Both the position numbers and the translations under genes were made by a program. DNA of 64,000 nucleotides, from assembly GCF_004798865.1 (NCBI RefSeq), contig NW_025335268.1:5214486-5278485 (forward strand). The letters run 5' to 3'. The notes under the pieces are model-generated. The model ran no database searches. It saw only the letters and a program-made list of their open reading frames with translations, and was not told where the DNA came from. The DNA is from Varanus komodoensis (taxonomy: Eukaryota; Chordata; Lepidosauria; Squamata; Varanidae). Shown here piece after piece: positions 11,864 to 23,440 of this stretch; position 1 is the first letter of the stretch, and the number at the start of each line of letters is the position of its first letter.

Positions 11864-12015
11864 TTCACAGAAGGCTCTTTGATCCAGCAGAAGCCTCCAT
11901 GAATGGAGGAGGCAGGGGAGAGGGGATTTATGCAACCCCATGCGCCACCTTCCATGGTCTTCTGGCAGGTACTCCCACCCTCTGGAGTGGATTGGATCAA
12001 AGATCCTTCTGTGAA
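11864..12015. mobile_element. MITE with 23-bp terminal inverted repeats
   Basis: The left arm (11864-11886, starting TTCACAGAAGG and ending TTTGATCCA) and right arm (11993-12015) are inverted copies that match at 22 of 23 positions. Weaker similarity extends outward ('tgctgtcca' on the left; 'ggtcagcac' inverted on the right). The 106-bp interior has no coding capacity. Family not recognised. Confidence 0.6.
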
Positions 12016-12214
12016 CAGAAGGTCAGCACTGGATGCAACCCAATGAGTATAGGCTTGTTTTGCAGACATAAAGGGCCAGTTGCTAGAAAACAAATTAGGT
12101 ATGTAGGAGAACTTGGTGTAGCAGAGAGAGGGAGAAAAAGGCATAAAGTTAGAATCACATGCCCCCTTTGCAAATCAGAATATGATTTGCACCTATGAAC
12201 CTAAAAGTTACAAA

Positions 12215-12840
12215 AAGTCTAGAAACTGCAGCTGGTGCAGAACTTGAGAACCAGGTTACTTTGAGGTGCTTTCTTTGTAGACAAAATGTCATCTGCACTG
12301 GCTTCCCATTTGTTTCTGGACACAGTTCAAGGTGCTAGTGCTTACCAGTAACTCTCTAAGGGTGCAGCCTATGCAAGTTTAGATAGAAAAATGCCCTACA
12401 ACTCACAGCATAACCCAGACAACATGCATCCTAAATCGCTTACAATCAGCCTACCCAAAAGACTGCCTCCCATCTTAACCTGCCCATTGGTTGAAATACT
12501 CTTCAGAGGCTTTGCAATATGTCCCATCACCAAAAGAGGCTCTGTTGGTGGGAATGTGAGACAAGGCCTTTTCAGTGACAGAGCCCTGAATGCAGACTCC
12601 CCTCCCAAAAGAGGAGAAATCAGCTCCACCCCAATGTTGTTTAGGCAGGCGGTGAAAATTTCCTTAGTCTACTTGTCATTTCACTATTTTTAATATATGA
12701 ATGAAGGCTTTAAATCTGCTCCTTCTGATGTTATAGTCTTAGTTTAATTGTTATCTGGTGGTTGATTTTGTTATGTTTTGTTTTGTAAATTGCTGTGAGG
12801 TCCTTGGTTAGGGCCAAAAAGCAGTATGCAAATGCTTAAA
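12215..12840 (+). repeat. L2-like LINE 3' part, decayed
   Basis: Reads 'ctgcagctggtgcagaac' (LQLVQN), then 'ctggcttcccatttg' (HWLP-) and 'cagttcaaggtgctagtgc' (QFKVLV). Next come the 'ggccttttcagtgacagagc' segment and a 3' tail 'gtaaattgctgtgaggtcc'. The order matches the copy at 1390-2319, but divergence is high and the frame is lost. Confidence 0.65.
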
Positions 12841-13319
12841 CAAACAGACACTATGGCAATAAACTGATCCTTATTTATTGTGTTTATATTCCCCTTCTCT
12901 TCCAGCACAACATTTGAAGCTGTATTCAGGGGAAATGGCACCTGAAATGCAGCTAACTATTAGCTTCTATGAATACAACCTTCCATACAAGGGGACCATT
13001 TCCAGTCCAGGAACTAGACTGGTCCCAGACCCCCCCCCCCCCATGGGCCAGACGCTGTTGGAGGAATCACAAGGTGCTGGGCCCAATTTGTGTCATGAGA
13101 TCCTCTGCTGAAATATGAGCCGGAGATGCTGCACTCCATGTGGACTTTTCCCAGACATGGAAAGCCCAGATGAAGTGAAGTGAGATCTCAGCTTGAGGTG
13201 CTGGAAGAATGCTGTGCTTGTACATCCTTGCAAGGTTATAATCAAACATAAAATGATTGCCAAGCCTGATAAAAGAAAACAAATCAAAACAAATTCAGCA
13301 CATGCAGTTTCATATTTTA
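12841..13319. other. No gene; poly(C) tract
   Basis: Intergenic sequence with a run of 13 C near 13030. No recognisable gene. Confidence 0.3.
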
Positions 13320-13425
13320 AATTTGTAGCACCATGTCATGAGCGGAGCTGGCAGGAGCCGGGGGTCAGACTAGATGGCCCGAGAGGACCCTTCTGACTCG
13401 CTCTGTTTCTATGTTTCTAAAGACC
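13320..13425 (+). repeat. CR1 LINE 3' end fragment
   Basis: Reads 'gtcagactagatggccc', then 'cccttctgactcgctc' and 'tgtttctatgtttct', the typical CR1 3' terminus with its short terminal repeat. Only the last ~100 bp are present. Confidence 0.75.
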
Positions 13426-15839
13426 ACAGAAACAATGCAGGGGTGCCAACTGAGCTGTTGACTTGTCTTGCCATTGCTCCATCACATGGCAGTCTCTGGG
13501 TCCCTGTCTGGGGGACTGTAGGGCTATGGCGCCCGGAGGTCCAGCACCAGCTGCACCATCGAGGGAAAGAAAGGCTGGAAGGGGAAGAAGCACTGATCAT
13601 GGTGGAACGGTGGAGTCGAGCCCTCCAGGGCTTCATTATATACTGAGGAAGTTCGGGAAACACTGTTGCCCTTTGCCTGCTGCCACTGGAGATTTGATTC
13701 ATGAATATTTCCATGAGCGGGAGCACAGACCAATGGATTGTACAGCCGCTCCCCCAAGTCCGTGCATCCCGTGCATGGGATCCCAGGAATCTGCTGTCAC
13801 TGCACTGTGTGCTGCATGGTGAAGCGCAGAGGCTGAGAGAGAGCACCAGGCCACTTGCCCTTTTGCAAGGAGACTGATGCACTGTGGTCGCCCCAGTCAA
13901 AATGAGCACTGAGAGAGCGGCTCTCTCTGCATCCTCCCTCCTTGTTTAGCAGGAATGAGTTCAATTGCTGAAAAACCCCTGGGAGTTCGGGGAGAGGAAG
14001 CAGTTAGCAGTCCATGGAGCTGAGAACAAGGCAGTAAATAGTTGCCCAGAACTTGACTGGCTGTTCCATAGATTTGGGCTAGAAGGCAACCCAACGGGGC
14101 CTGTATACAAGCATGTTTATTAATTTAAGTTGCAAGAGTCCCATGGTGGCTGGACAGTCTCAAGTAGGTGTTGACTAGGGATTTATGGATTTTGTTTAAT
14201 CCCTTGTCTGTATTTTCTGAATTATCAGGTGAATTTTGTTCTATCATCCACTCACTGAAGGAACTGGAGGTTTTTTAAACAAATTTTTGTTCTACGCATG
14301 CTAGTTTGCATTAGTGCTCATTTACATAGTTTAAATTAGTGCTATGTGCACGTCTGTGTTGGCAGTAATTTTCATTTACTAATGGCAATCAATGCACATG
14401 TGTAAGTGTGCATTAGCCCTAATAGTACAATTCTGAAAGTGAAAAACTGGTCTACCTGCTGTGGAATGTGTGTAATTGGGGAAAGTTTGTTCCTTGTGGA
14501 ATCTGCAGGATGGATTCATACAAATCTGAATGAATCAGATATGCATATAAATCAGTCATGGATTTCTCCAACATCCCTAAGTTTGACTGTGATGAATCAA
14601 GAGCGACAATAGAGATCATTACTGGGTGGATTAGAAGTGGAATAAATAACATAAGTGCAGCTAAATATATAACAGGAAGCCCTGGTGGTCTGGCGTCACT
14701 CGTGTTGAGTGTGATGGCTTCATCTAACTAGGCTGGGATGCACACATTACTTTCAATGATCATTCAACACAAATGGAGAAACTCTGGGCCAGTTCCCATG
14801 TGACAAGCCACACCAGGGCACTGGGTAGACCTGTGCAACTGAAACATAAACGGATGTCTTCAGATGATTCACCACGCCAGTCACTCCTTCCGCACAATTG
14901 CGCAGCCTCCCTTGGGCAGCTTTGTGGAGCTGTAATAACAGGGTTGGGTTGCAGGTCTGGCCCACAACATTCTGCTGCCTGAGGCTAAGATCAAGCTGAA
15001 CCACCTCCCCATTCACACTCCTTTCATGGCCAGAAAGTAGCTGAAGTGAGGGCAGGACAGCATCCGCAGCCACACCAAAGAGCAGCGGAGTAGCCTAAGG
15101 GGTACGTGACACTGCAGTGCTCCATCTGTCAACTCCATCACTGTTCCCCCAGCTTCTACCAGCCGAGATGCCTGAGACCCTTTCTCTCAGGAGGGCCAGC
15201 CCTGGTGGGTCACCTGCTTGACACACCTGTCTCAGCACATTCTAACCTTGGCATGAATTGACTGGGGCCAACCAAGACAGTTGCCAAGTGGAAAATGGAT
15301 TCCCCCACAACAACAGAGGGTTGTGAGCTATCGCTGTTGTCACACAAAATATTTTGGAGTGCCTTGGTCCTGAAAGGGCAATTATTAAGGCCCTTTCAAA
15401 AAGATATTTATAATAGTCACACAGATGGATCAACACAGCTGCCTGCCGTTTTGGACTTGCCTTGGGGGCCTTCCACGATGAGCCCCTGCACTTCAGAAGA
15501 TACCACTGGGCCAATGCTGGTCCTTTGGCTTTGATTTTCTGAGAGCTGGAAAGAATATGCCACTATTTCATTCTCTCAAACTCCTCCTCAACTAGTCTAT
15601 GAAGTTGATTTGGGATGGTAGTATTTTCAAATTCACCAAATATTTAATATTTAATTCAAATTAGCTGATAAAAAAACTACTTTCATTTCAGTGCCTGATC
15701 CCAGATGTTACTGTATATCAGGTTCTTTCTTTGTGTTTGCTAGCTGGAATGCAACTTAACAATCAAGAAGATGTACATCTCCCCAGCTTTTCCTGAGAAT
15801 TGGCTACTGCTGCTTCCCTGTCAAGAGGAAAATTCGTAC
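13426..15839. other. No gene recognised in 2.4 kb
   Basis: Longer open frames at about 13409-13909 (-) and 13463-13822 (+) overlap each other and show no domain. The 14280-14420 part has repeated 'tgcattag' and 'tttacata' words. No repeat family could be assigned. Confidence 0.25.
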
Positions 15840-16080
15840 CCAGACTGATGATGAGTCTTCTTTGAGCGACTATGCATGGAGCCACCATTGGTGGCCACCA
15901 GTCATGATGCTGCGTGCTACCTGAGCCAAGGGGGGGCGGTCTGTGCCTCTGCCACTGGGCCAGTTCATGTCCCACTTGTGGGCGTCACACAGGCGCCAGT
16001 CAGGCACTGTGTGAACTGAAGGCCACACTAGAAAGACCCTTGGCCTGATCCAGCAGGACCCTTCCAATGCTCTTCTGCTC
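15840..16080 (+). repeat. Interspersed repeat ending 'tgatccagcagga' (family B)
   Basis: Contains 'tggccaccagtcatgatg', 'cagttcatgtcccacttg' and 'cccttggcctgatccagc', the order of a common squamate repeat remembered as ending 'tgatccagcagggctcttctt'. Three other copies lie near 22335, 29560 and 61545. Its class (LINE 3' end or SINE) is not resolved. Confidence 0.55.
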
Positions 16081-17620
16081 CTTCTCTTTCCAAGATAGAT
16101 GTGGAACTCACCCCACTGGCTACCATGGAAGTGCCTGAACCCTTATTGCATGGCAAACAAAGCAATGAGGTTAAAATGTTGACTTCTTTGAGTTCCAATA
16201 CTTGACCAAATTGGTGCAAACTTTTAAAAATCATATTTAAGCATGTTTCTATTCATCTGAGAGCAAAATATGAAGACTAAGGGGTGTTTCATGTTTGGCT
16301 GAATCCCAAAATCAGTTGGGCCAATTCTGACAGATCAGGGAAATCCCTGAACTGAAGGAGGGGATCTTCAGTTTGGTCCACTGAAGTGGACCAAATCTGA
16401 ACACTTTTGAAGATTCAGGATTCTAAAAATGGGTACATTCCTCTCCAAGCACTCCAATCAAAGCACCAGGAAGGAGAGAAGGGGTGGGGGAGGTCTCATA
16501 TGCTAGGTCTCTCCACCAGGGTACTGGAAGCATTTGGTAGGATCTGCGGGACCTGGAAGGATGGAATGTTGGGTCCTTGCTTGGAAAATGAGAGATGTCT
16601 TCCCACCTCTGCCCCATCATGTTCCACGTCAAGCCCCCTCTATTTCCTATTTCACTTTTAATTATTTGGGTGCCAATTGAACAGAAAGCAGAAAAGCCTC
16701 AGTCTGTTAATCATTCGACATAACTCCTGGGCCCTGCACCTAACTTGTTTCAGGTTTCTTGGGACACGTCTATGAAGTACTCAAATTCTCATCTCCTCCC
16801 CACTATGGGAAGAGAAAATGAATCACTTATACCATCCCCAGTTTTGAACACTCCTCTGTGCAACACCTACGCATCTGAATTTTTTCATGTTTCTTAATTC
16901 TATGCTGTATGAAACTTTCATAACAATTGCCTGCAAATAATGAATGGAGACAAGGCATCTTTTTTCTTCTGTCAATTGAAAGATTGGCTCTAAAACTCTC
17001 AAGTGCAGAACAATGTGCTGGCTAGGTGCTCTCCATCTGGAAGGAACTCAAGAGCTGTTCTCCCAGACTGCTACAGATGAGCTGGCTGCTTCAAAAAAGT
17101 CAAACAAGAGCGAAAGAGAGAGAGAAAGAGAAGGGGTAATTATGTATGTGAGAAAGCCCAGGATAACTAGCATGACCCAAGTCTTTTGATTGTTGTTCTT
17201 TCCCTAGAACATGTGCCATCACTTTCTGGCAACCTGGAAGGATCCCAGCTCCTTCCAGTGCTTAATACATCTGAATAAGGTAAGGTATATCTGAACAACT
17301 GACCTTTTGTGTATTATTTAGCCATTAAGGAAATGCATGCCATTGTTTCTGTTGCTGAGTAGAAAAGTCTGCGTTGAAAACTCCTATCAAGAAGACCTTT
17401 ACCTTGGGATGACGACCTTGGAGGGCTGCAGTGGGGGAAGATGCTGGGCTGTTGCTTTTCTTTCTTTCTCTTGTTCTTTCATTCTTTGTGAAGCACAACT
17501 GAAGAGAACAGAGTGCCCTACTCTTAAAATGGCACGCTGCAATGTCACCCGTTAGCCAGCAGGTGACACCAGAACATACCTATTCCAAACCCTGAGCTTT
17601 CTCTAGGTCTCACTTGCTCT

Positions 17621-17623
<3 letters not shown>
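16081..17623. other. No gene or family recognised
   Basis: AT-rich intergenic sequence with a purine-rich stretch near 17106-17135. No gene evidence. Confidence 0.25.

Positions 17624-17695
<72 letters not shown>
17624..17695. repeat. Compound microsatellite (GT)n(GA)n(G)n
   Basis: About 40 nt of GT repeats run directly into about 22 nt of GA repeats and a G run. Open frames through it are artefacts of the repeat. Confidence 0.95.
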
Positions 17696-17789
17696 ATACT
17701 AATTACAGCTGCAATCCTAACAATCATGTTTGTGGCCAGTTAAAATGGTTGAGATGTTCTGCTAGAGTCAAGAGGTTGCAGTTCTTCCC

Positions 17790-18410
17790 GCACAGGAGGA
17801 GGCTCGGGTATTTGAGGCTTCTTAATTTAGAGAAGAAAGGGGAGGGCTTCACACCTTGCATAGTCTAGAGAAAGTTCACTGAGGGAGGCTGTTTTCCTTT
17901 CCCAGAAAACTTGAACTCAGGGTTGCCCAACAGAACTGAATGGCAGCAGATGTGGGATCAGCAAGGGGAACCACACTTGGTTACAGCATCCACAGTTGGG
18001 CAGTGCCTAACAGGACCAACAGGAGGTGCCACCAAAGAGGTTGCAAACATTTCTGTTCTGATCTTTTAGCGACTTCCAGGTATGTGAGGGGATGTCATGG
18101 GGGGGTGGGCGTGACCTGTTCGTCCCTGCCGTGGAGGGCAGGATGTGTTCCAATGGGCAAAGCTCACGGAACCAGGCTTCAGGCTGGATGACAGGAGTAC
18201 TTCCTGATGGTTAGGACCCCTAGGATATGGAATGGGCTTCCAAGGAGGTGCTTGCTGCCCCATCAGTGAGTGCATTCAAGGAAAGATTGGACAACCACAT
18301 GTTGGGGATTACCTAAGCAGAACCAGTTGGAGCCGGGGGTCAGACTAGATGGCCCAGGAGGTCCTTCTGACTCATTTTTCCCCTTATGTTTCTATGTTAC
18401 ATCATTCTTC
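17790..18410 (+). repeat. CR1 LINE, 3' ORF2 end and 3' UTR, decayed
   Basis: An early part (17797-17845) resembles the RELGLFSLE segment. From about 18055 the translation gives DLLATSRYVRGCHGGVG, matching DLLATYRCVRGCHTEVG in the longer CR1 at 19475-22330. It ends with 'gtcagactagatggccc' and 'tatgtttctatg'. Frames are broken; 5' truncated. Confidence 0.7.
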
Positions 18411-19474
18411 ATTGGGCTAGGTGGTAGAAGAGGTGGAGAAACTGGGGAAGGAACAGAAACGGACAAAGTTAGGCCAGAGGTTGCAACCATGAGATCTATA
18501 GTATAGACTCAGTCTGAAAATGCTGACTGCAGACCAAGTCAGATGATACCGAGCTTTCTGGGATGAAGAAGCAAAGACTGGCCCCCATTTCTGAGAGTTT
18601 AAAGGCTGGCTACAGTTCTGATCTGTGTTTTGCCATAAGTAAAATATTCAGGTTACCGGGCAAGCAAAGACAGAAATGAAGAGAAACATGAGAGTCCGTA
18701 AATGAGCATATGAAAATATTAATTTTGATGGCACATTAATTTAAAACAAGGAGCCAATTTAAGTGAAATTGCATCATATTACATACTGGTGGGAAGAGGT
18801 AGAACCCTCAAAATGCAATGTCCAGGTGGTCAAATTTCATCTTCCCTCTATTGTTAGATTCTGCCCTGATTAGCCAAAAATTGTATCATCCAAAAAGCAA
18901 TGACCACTGCACTGGTTCGTGAGAAGACAAAAATGCATCCCCAAATGGACCAGTCTGCCTTTTAATCAGTCCTAGTAAAAGTATCGCCCAGTGGCAAATT
19001 TTGTATTTCTCTCCCACTCACAGCTATCTTAAAAAAAAGAAATGCACCATCAGTTCAGTGAATGCCCTGCCCCAAGAAATGGTGATGGCCAGTGAGCATA
19101 GGGATTAGACAGGGATTAGGCACATTTATGGGCAGGGATTAGGCAAATTGGTGGAGCATACCAAGTTTAGGAGTGCTATAGCTGACATGCAGTGGAAGTG
19201 GAAAATAGCATAGCAGAGCTATTCATGTCCCACTTTGGGCTTCTCCCACACCAGGGGGCCAAATCGAATCCACCTGGAGTCCAAGCCTAGCCCTTGAGGG
19301 GTCCCCAAATAACTTCATTGCTTTCTCCCAGCTTCTGATAACTTCCCTGTGCTTCCAATTTCTTCTCCATCCAAAGTGTTTCAATACCTCTCCCAAGTCT
19401 TTTGAAACATTTTATTTTCCTGGAAGTTTGGCCATTCCGGTAAACTATGGCCATAACTTGGGAGCCAAGCCAAA
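18411..19474. other. No gene; local GGATTAG duplications
   Basis: At 19060-19170 'tgccccaagaaatggtgatgg' precedes three close copies of 'agggattag'. This may be a decayed family B or CR1 tail fragment. Otherwise unique-looking. Confidence 0.3.
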
Positions 19475-22330
19475 CAAAGAAACAGAGTGAGTCAGAAGGG
19501 CTCTTCCAGGCCATCTAGTCTGACACCCTTCCCCCCAGCTCCAGCTGGCTCTGCTCATGACATGCATAAGCTCATGCTCATGACATGTGCATGTCCAGCC
19601 TATCCTTGAACACCCTCACCAATGTAGCCTCATCCACCTCCTGTGGAAGCCCATTCCACACCCTCAGGGTTCTAACTGTCAGGAAGTACTTCCTGGCATC
19701 TAAATTGAGCCTTGGTTCCCTGAGCTTCACTCTGTTGGAGCGTGTCCTGCCCTCCTCTGCAGGGGAGAACAAGTCTCTACCCACCTCTGTGTGACACCCC
19801 CTCACACACCTGTAGGTTGCCAACAGATCCCCTCCGAGTCTCCGAGTCTCCAGGCTGAAGAGACCCAGTTCCCTCAGCCTCGCCTCATATGGCTTTCCCT
19901 GCAATCCAGCCACCAACCTTGTGGCCCTACGCTGCACGGATTCTAACCTGGCTATATCCTTCCTGTAACGAGGGGCCCAAAGCTGAACACAATACTCCAG
20001 TTGTGGGTGCACCAGAGTCATATAGAGTGGTAGTAATATCTCTCTCTATCTAGAAGCCACGCTTCTGGCTATGCAACCAAGGATGGCATTCGCCCTCTTG
20101 ACCACCGCATCACACTGCTGACTCATGTTTAGCCTGCAGTCAACCAGTACCCCGAGGTCCCTTCCACAAGTGCTGCTCTCCAGGCACTTGTCCCCTAACC
20201 TGTACTTATGACACCCATTTCTATGCCCCAAGTGCAAGACCTTGCACTTATCCACATTGAACGCCATCCTGTTGTCTCCTGCCCACTTCCATAGTCTGTC
20301 CAGATCCTTTTGGATCTGGAGTACCTGCTCCTCAGTTGTGGCCACTGCCCCAGTTTTAGTATCATCTGCAAATTTGATCAGCAGACTGTTCACCCCTTCT
20401 TCCATGTAGTCAATGAAAAGATTAAACAGGATCAGCCCCAGGACAGAGCCCTGGGGGACCTCGCTTGTCACTGGCCGCCATTCCGATGATTCCCCACTAA
20501 TGGTTACCTTCTGCTTTCGGTCAGTCAACCATGCCCTAATCCATCGGACAGTGCATTGGTCTATCCCAAAACTCCTCAATTTCTCAACTAGGATATCTTG
20601 GGGCACTTTGTCATAGGCTTTGCAGAAATCCAGGTAAACCATATCCACAGCACCCCCTCTGTCTAGCCAGCTTGAAACCTTGTCATAGAATTCCACAAGG
20701 ATTGTCTGGCAGGACCTGCTATTGCAGAAGCCGTGTTGTGTGATCGCCAGCCTCCCCTCCCTATCTAGCATCATTAGATCTCTTGCTATTATGAGCCTTT
20801 CCATTGTTTTTTCTACAATGGACGTAAGGCTAACTGGTCTGTAATTCCCCATGTCCCTTCTACTACCCTTTTTGAAAACTGGGAACACTGACGTCACCCT
20901 CCAGCCCTCTGGAACTTCACCAGTGCTCCACGACGCCTTAAAAATGGACGCCAACTGGTGTGAGAGAACCCCTGCCAACTCTTGAAGCACTCTTGGGTGT
21001 AACCAGTCAGGGCCTGGCGCCTTTGTAACGTAGCCCCTCGACTTCTAGGGAGGTGGCTCTAATCTGTACCCCTAAGTCCCTGGCCTCATCTAATCTCCCA
21101 TGCGGATCTCCCCTGCCCTGGTTTGGGGAGAACACAGGGGCAAAATAGTCATTTAGCATCTGTGCCTGTTCCCTTGCATCAGTCACTGGATCCCCTTCCT
21201 CCTTATTTAGCAGTCCCACTACCTGTCTCCCCTTCCTCTTGCTATTTACATGCTGAAAGAAGCCCTTTTTGTTGCTCTTGATATTCTTGGCAAGTCTCAG
21301 CTCGTAATCAGCCGTAGCCTTGCGAAGAATCCTTCTGCAATGGGCCTCCTCCTCCCGGTACACCCTTTTGTCTATTTGCCCCAGTACCCATTTCCTACAG
21401 AGGTTCCTCTTGCATCTAATCCCTCTAACCACCTTTCGCATCCATGGCGGCACTCTCCTTCACCTCCCCGCCTTACTAACTAGAGCAGGGGCCCTCCAAC
21501 TTTTTCACCAGGGGGCCAGTTGAAATGTGCAGGTGCTGGTCGCGGGCCAGAAAGGTGGTGCGTGTGGGGCGCGTGGGCTGGCGAGTGGGGGGTGTGCGTG
21601 TGGGCGTGCGCTCTGAGGCAGGTGCGGGGCGTGCAGTGAGGCTCGGTGAAGCGAGGCATGGGCGGGCACGTGCCACCAGGCGGGCACACGAGGCAGTGGC
21701 TTGCCCGCTTGGAGGTCGCTTTCTCCCACACGGGGCAAGGTGGACAGTGGGCACGTGCGCGGGGTCCAAATAGGCATGGCAGGCCGGATAAATGGGCATG
21801 GCAGGCCGGATCTGGCCCCTGGGCCATAGTTTGAGGACCCATGAACTAGAGGTATCGTCAAGGCTTGCGCCTCCAAAACCTCTCTTTTGAGTGCCATCCG
21901 CCCCTCCTCAACTCACTTGCCTTCCAGTAACCTATCCCAGGAGACTTTCCCCAGTCCGGCCTTCAGTTAGCCAAAGTTGGCCCTCTTGACGTTCCAGCTT
22001 CTAGTGCTCGGCCTGCTGCACGTCCCCATTCCCCTGATCTCAAAGTAAAGGATGGAGTGATCACTCCCATCCAGAGCTCCCCTAATTTGTACCTCATTTA
22101 TCACCTTCTCCCTGTTGGTTAAAACCAAGTCAAGGATGTCGCCCCCCCCCTCGTTGCCTCTCCGACCCTGTGTGTGAAAAACCCTCCCCCTACGGCGTCT
22201 AGGAAGCGACGTGACCGGGCTGTCACCACTCCTTTCTGTCTTCATCCCTGCCAGTCCCTGGAATGCAGCTGTTGAGAGCTGCTCCAAAACTGAACCCTGC
22301 CTTCCGACCGACAGAGATCCGGCACATTCC
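19475..22330 (-). mobile_element. CR1 LINE (EN end, RT and 3' UTR), nearly 2.9 kb, inactive
   Basis: Read on the minus strand: 21970-22150 encodes the endonuclease C-terminal part (DILDLVLTNREKV, GSDHSILYFEI). The region 21007-21455 is the EN-RT linker, 20046-20990 the reverse transcriptase and 19578-20021 the C-terminal region (YCVQLWAPRYRKD, VRTLRVWNGLP). The RT keeps MGNYRPVSLTS, VYLDFCKAYDKVP, PQGSVLG and the catalytic FADDT. The linker and RT lie in different frames. The RT and C-terminal part share a frame but are separated by a stop. The 3' end (left edge) has 'aggccatctagtctgac' and a degenerate 'agaaacag' terminus. A 358-bp hAT element interrupts it at 21486-21843. It is 5' truncated and cannot make a full protein. 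Confidence 0.9.
21478..21851. mobile_element. SPIN-like non-autonomous hAT element with 8-bp TSDs, copy 1
   Basis: Element 21486-21843 is flanked by perfect direct copies of AACTAGAG (21478-21485, 21844-21851). The left end CAGGGGCCCTCCAAC is inverted at the right end as GTTTGAGGACCCATG. Subterminal words ('ccagggggccagttg' left; 'ccggataaatggg' and 'gggccatagtttgagg' right) resemble SPIN-group hAT elements as I remember them. GC-rich interior, no transposase. It sits inside the CR1, so it is younger than the CR1. Confidence 0.88.
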
Positions 22331-22334
22331 CTAA

Positions 22335-22420
22335 GCACTGGGCATCGTGGGGAACAGCAGGATGTTGGACTGGATGGTCCCCTTGGGCTTTCCAGCAGGG
22401 GTCTTCTTACTGCAGAGAGT
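22335..22420 (+). repeat. Partial family B repeat
   Basis: Reads 'caggatgttggactggatgg' and then 'ccagcaggggtcttctta', matching the end of the copies at 15840, 29560 and 61545. Boundaries are uncertain. Confidence 0.5.
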
Positions 22421-22559
22421 CTGGCACACTTCTGTTGGGCTCAGCTGGGTCAAATCCAAGCTGTCTGTTTTTCACAGACAGCTCCCCTTAATTAGCTGAG
22501 CGCAATGACCAATGTAATATAGCATTTAATTTAAATCGGCCGGTGACCTCTTCTCACAT

Positions 22560-22645
22560 TTCATATAAGCTGTGCTGTCTGGGGCTGATGGGACTTGTGA
22601 ATCAAAATCCCTGGCTGGCCAAACTTTGCTCACCCCATCTTAAAG
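22560..22645. mobile_element. Half of a family A MITE
   Basis: 'gggctgatgggacttgtg' followed by 'ccctggctggccaaactttg' matches one arm of the palindromic family. The other arm is absent. Confidence 0.4.
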
Positions 22646-22734
22646 ACGGACCATGCAGACCCCAACTTTACAACAAGAGCGGCAGTGAATCTTGCCTTTT
22701 TTTCCTTCTGCAAGGAGCCTGAGTGAGCAGTTTA

Positions 22735-22902
22735 TATGATCCCCATCCTCTCCATTTTATCCTCACAACAACAACCCTGATAGGTAGGTTAGGTTGAGAG
22801 TGAGTGACTGGCCAAAATCACTCTGTGAGCTTCATAGCCAGATTGGACTATACCCAGATTTCTCATGTCCCGGTCCAGTACTCTAACCTCTATGCCACAC
22901 AG
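22735..22902 (-). repeat. tRNA-derived MIR-like SINE
   Basis: On the + strand, 'attttatcctcacaacaac', 'aggtaggttaggttgagag' and 'ccagtactctaacctctatg' are the reverse complement of the SINE tail, body and head in the expected order. Confidence 0.75.
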
Positions 22903-23284
22903 ATTTAGCCTTCCTTTTTCTTTTCTCCCTTCCTGCTACTTGGTTTTTGTAACATCTTGCCTGATAAAGATATAACGAGAATTCAAAAGCTGGCACGTTT
23001 CTGACGACCTTTGAGTTGGCCTAAGAAAGGTGTTGCTATAGCATGGATTTGTTTAGCATTTTTTCTTACGTTTTCTTCACTGGAAGTCTATTTGAAATCA
23101 ATACAGTTTATCTCAGAGGAAGCAGGTATGGAATTGGGCTTTGTTGATTTCCATCATCATCAGCCGCAGCAGCACTTTATGCAGCCTTGTCCTTTGCAAA
23201 TTCGCTGGGAAGTAAACCCACTGAACCCAATACAAGTTGAGTATCCATGTAACTGTAAGCTTTCAATAGAATAGGAATAGGAAA

Positions 23285-23440
23285 TAATGAATTCAGACCT
23301 GAAATCAAATTCACACTCAGCCATGGAACTGACTGTGTGACCTTGTAGTAGTTACATCTTTCAACCTAACCTACCTATCAGGGTTGTTGTGAGGATAAAA
23401 ATATGTGTGGCTGGAGTTGGCCAATGTACTTTGATATTCT
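23285..23440 (+). repeat. tRNA-derived MIR-like SINE, 5' part decayed
   Basis: Reads 'cactcagccatggaactgac', 'caacctaacctacctatcag' and 'ggttgttgtgaggataaaa', the central SINE body. The tRNA-like head is hardly recognisable. Confidence 0.65.
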
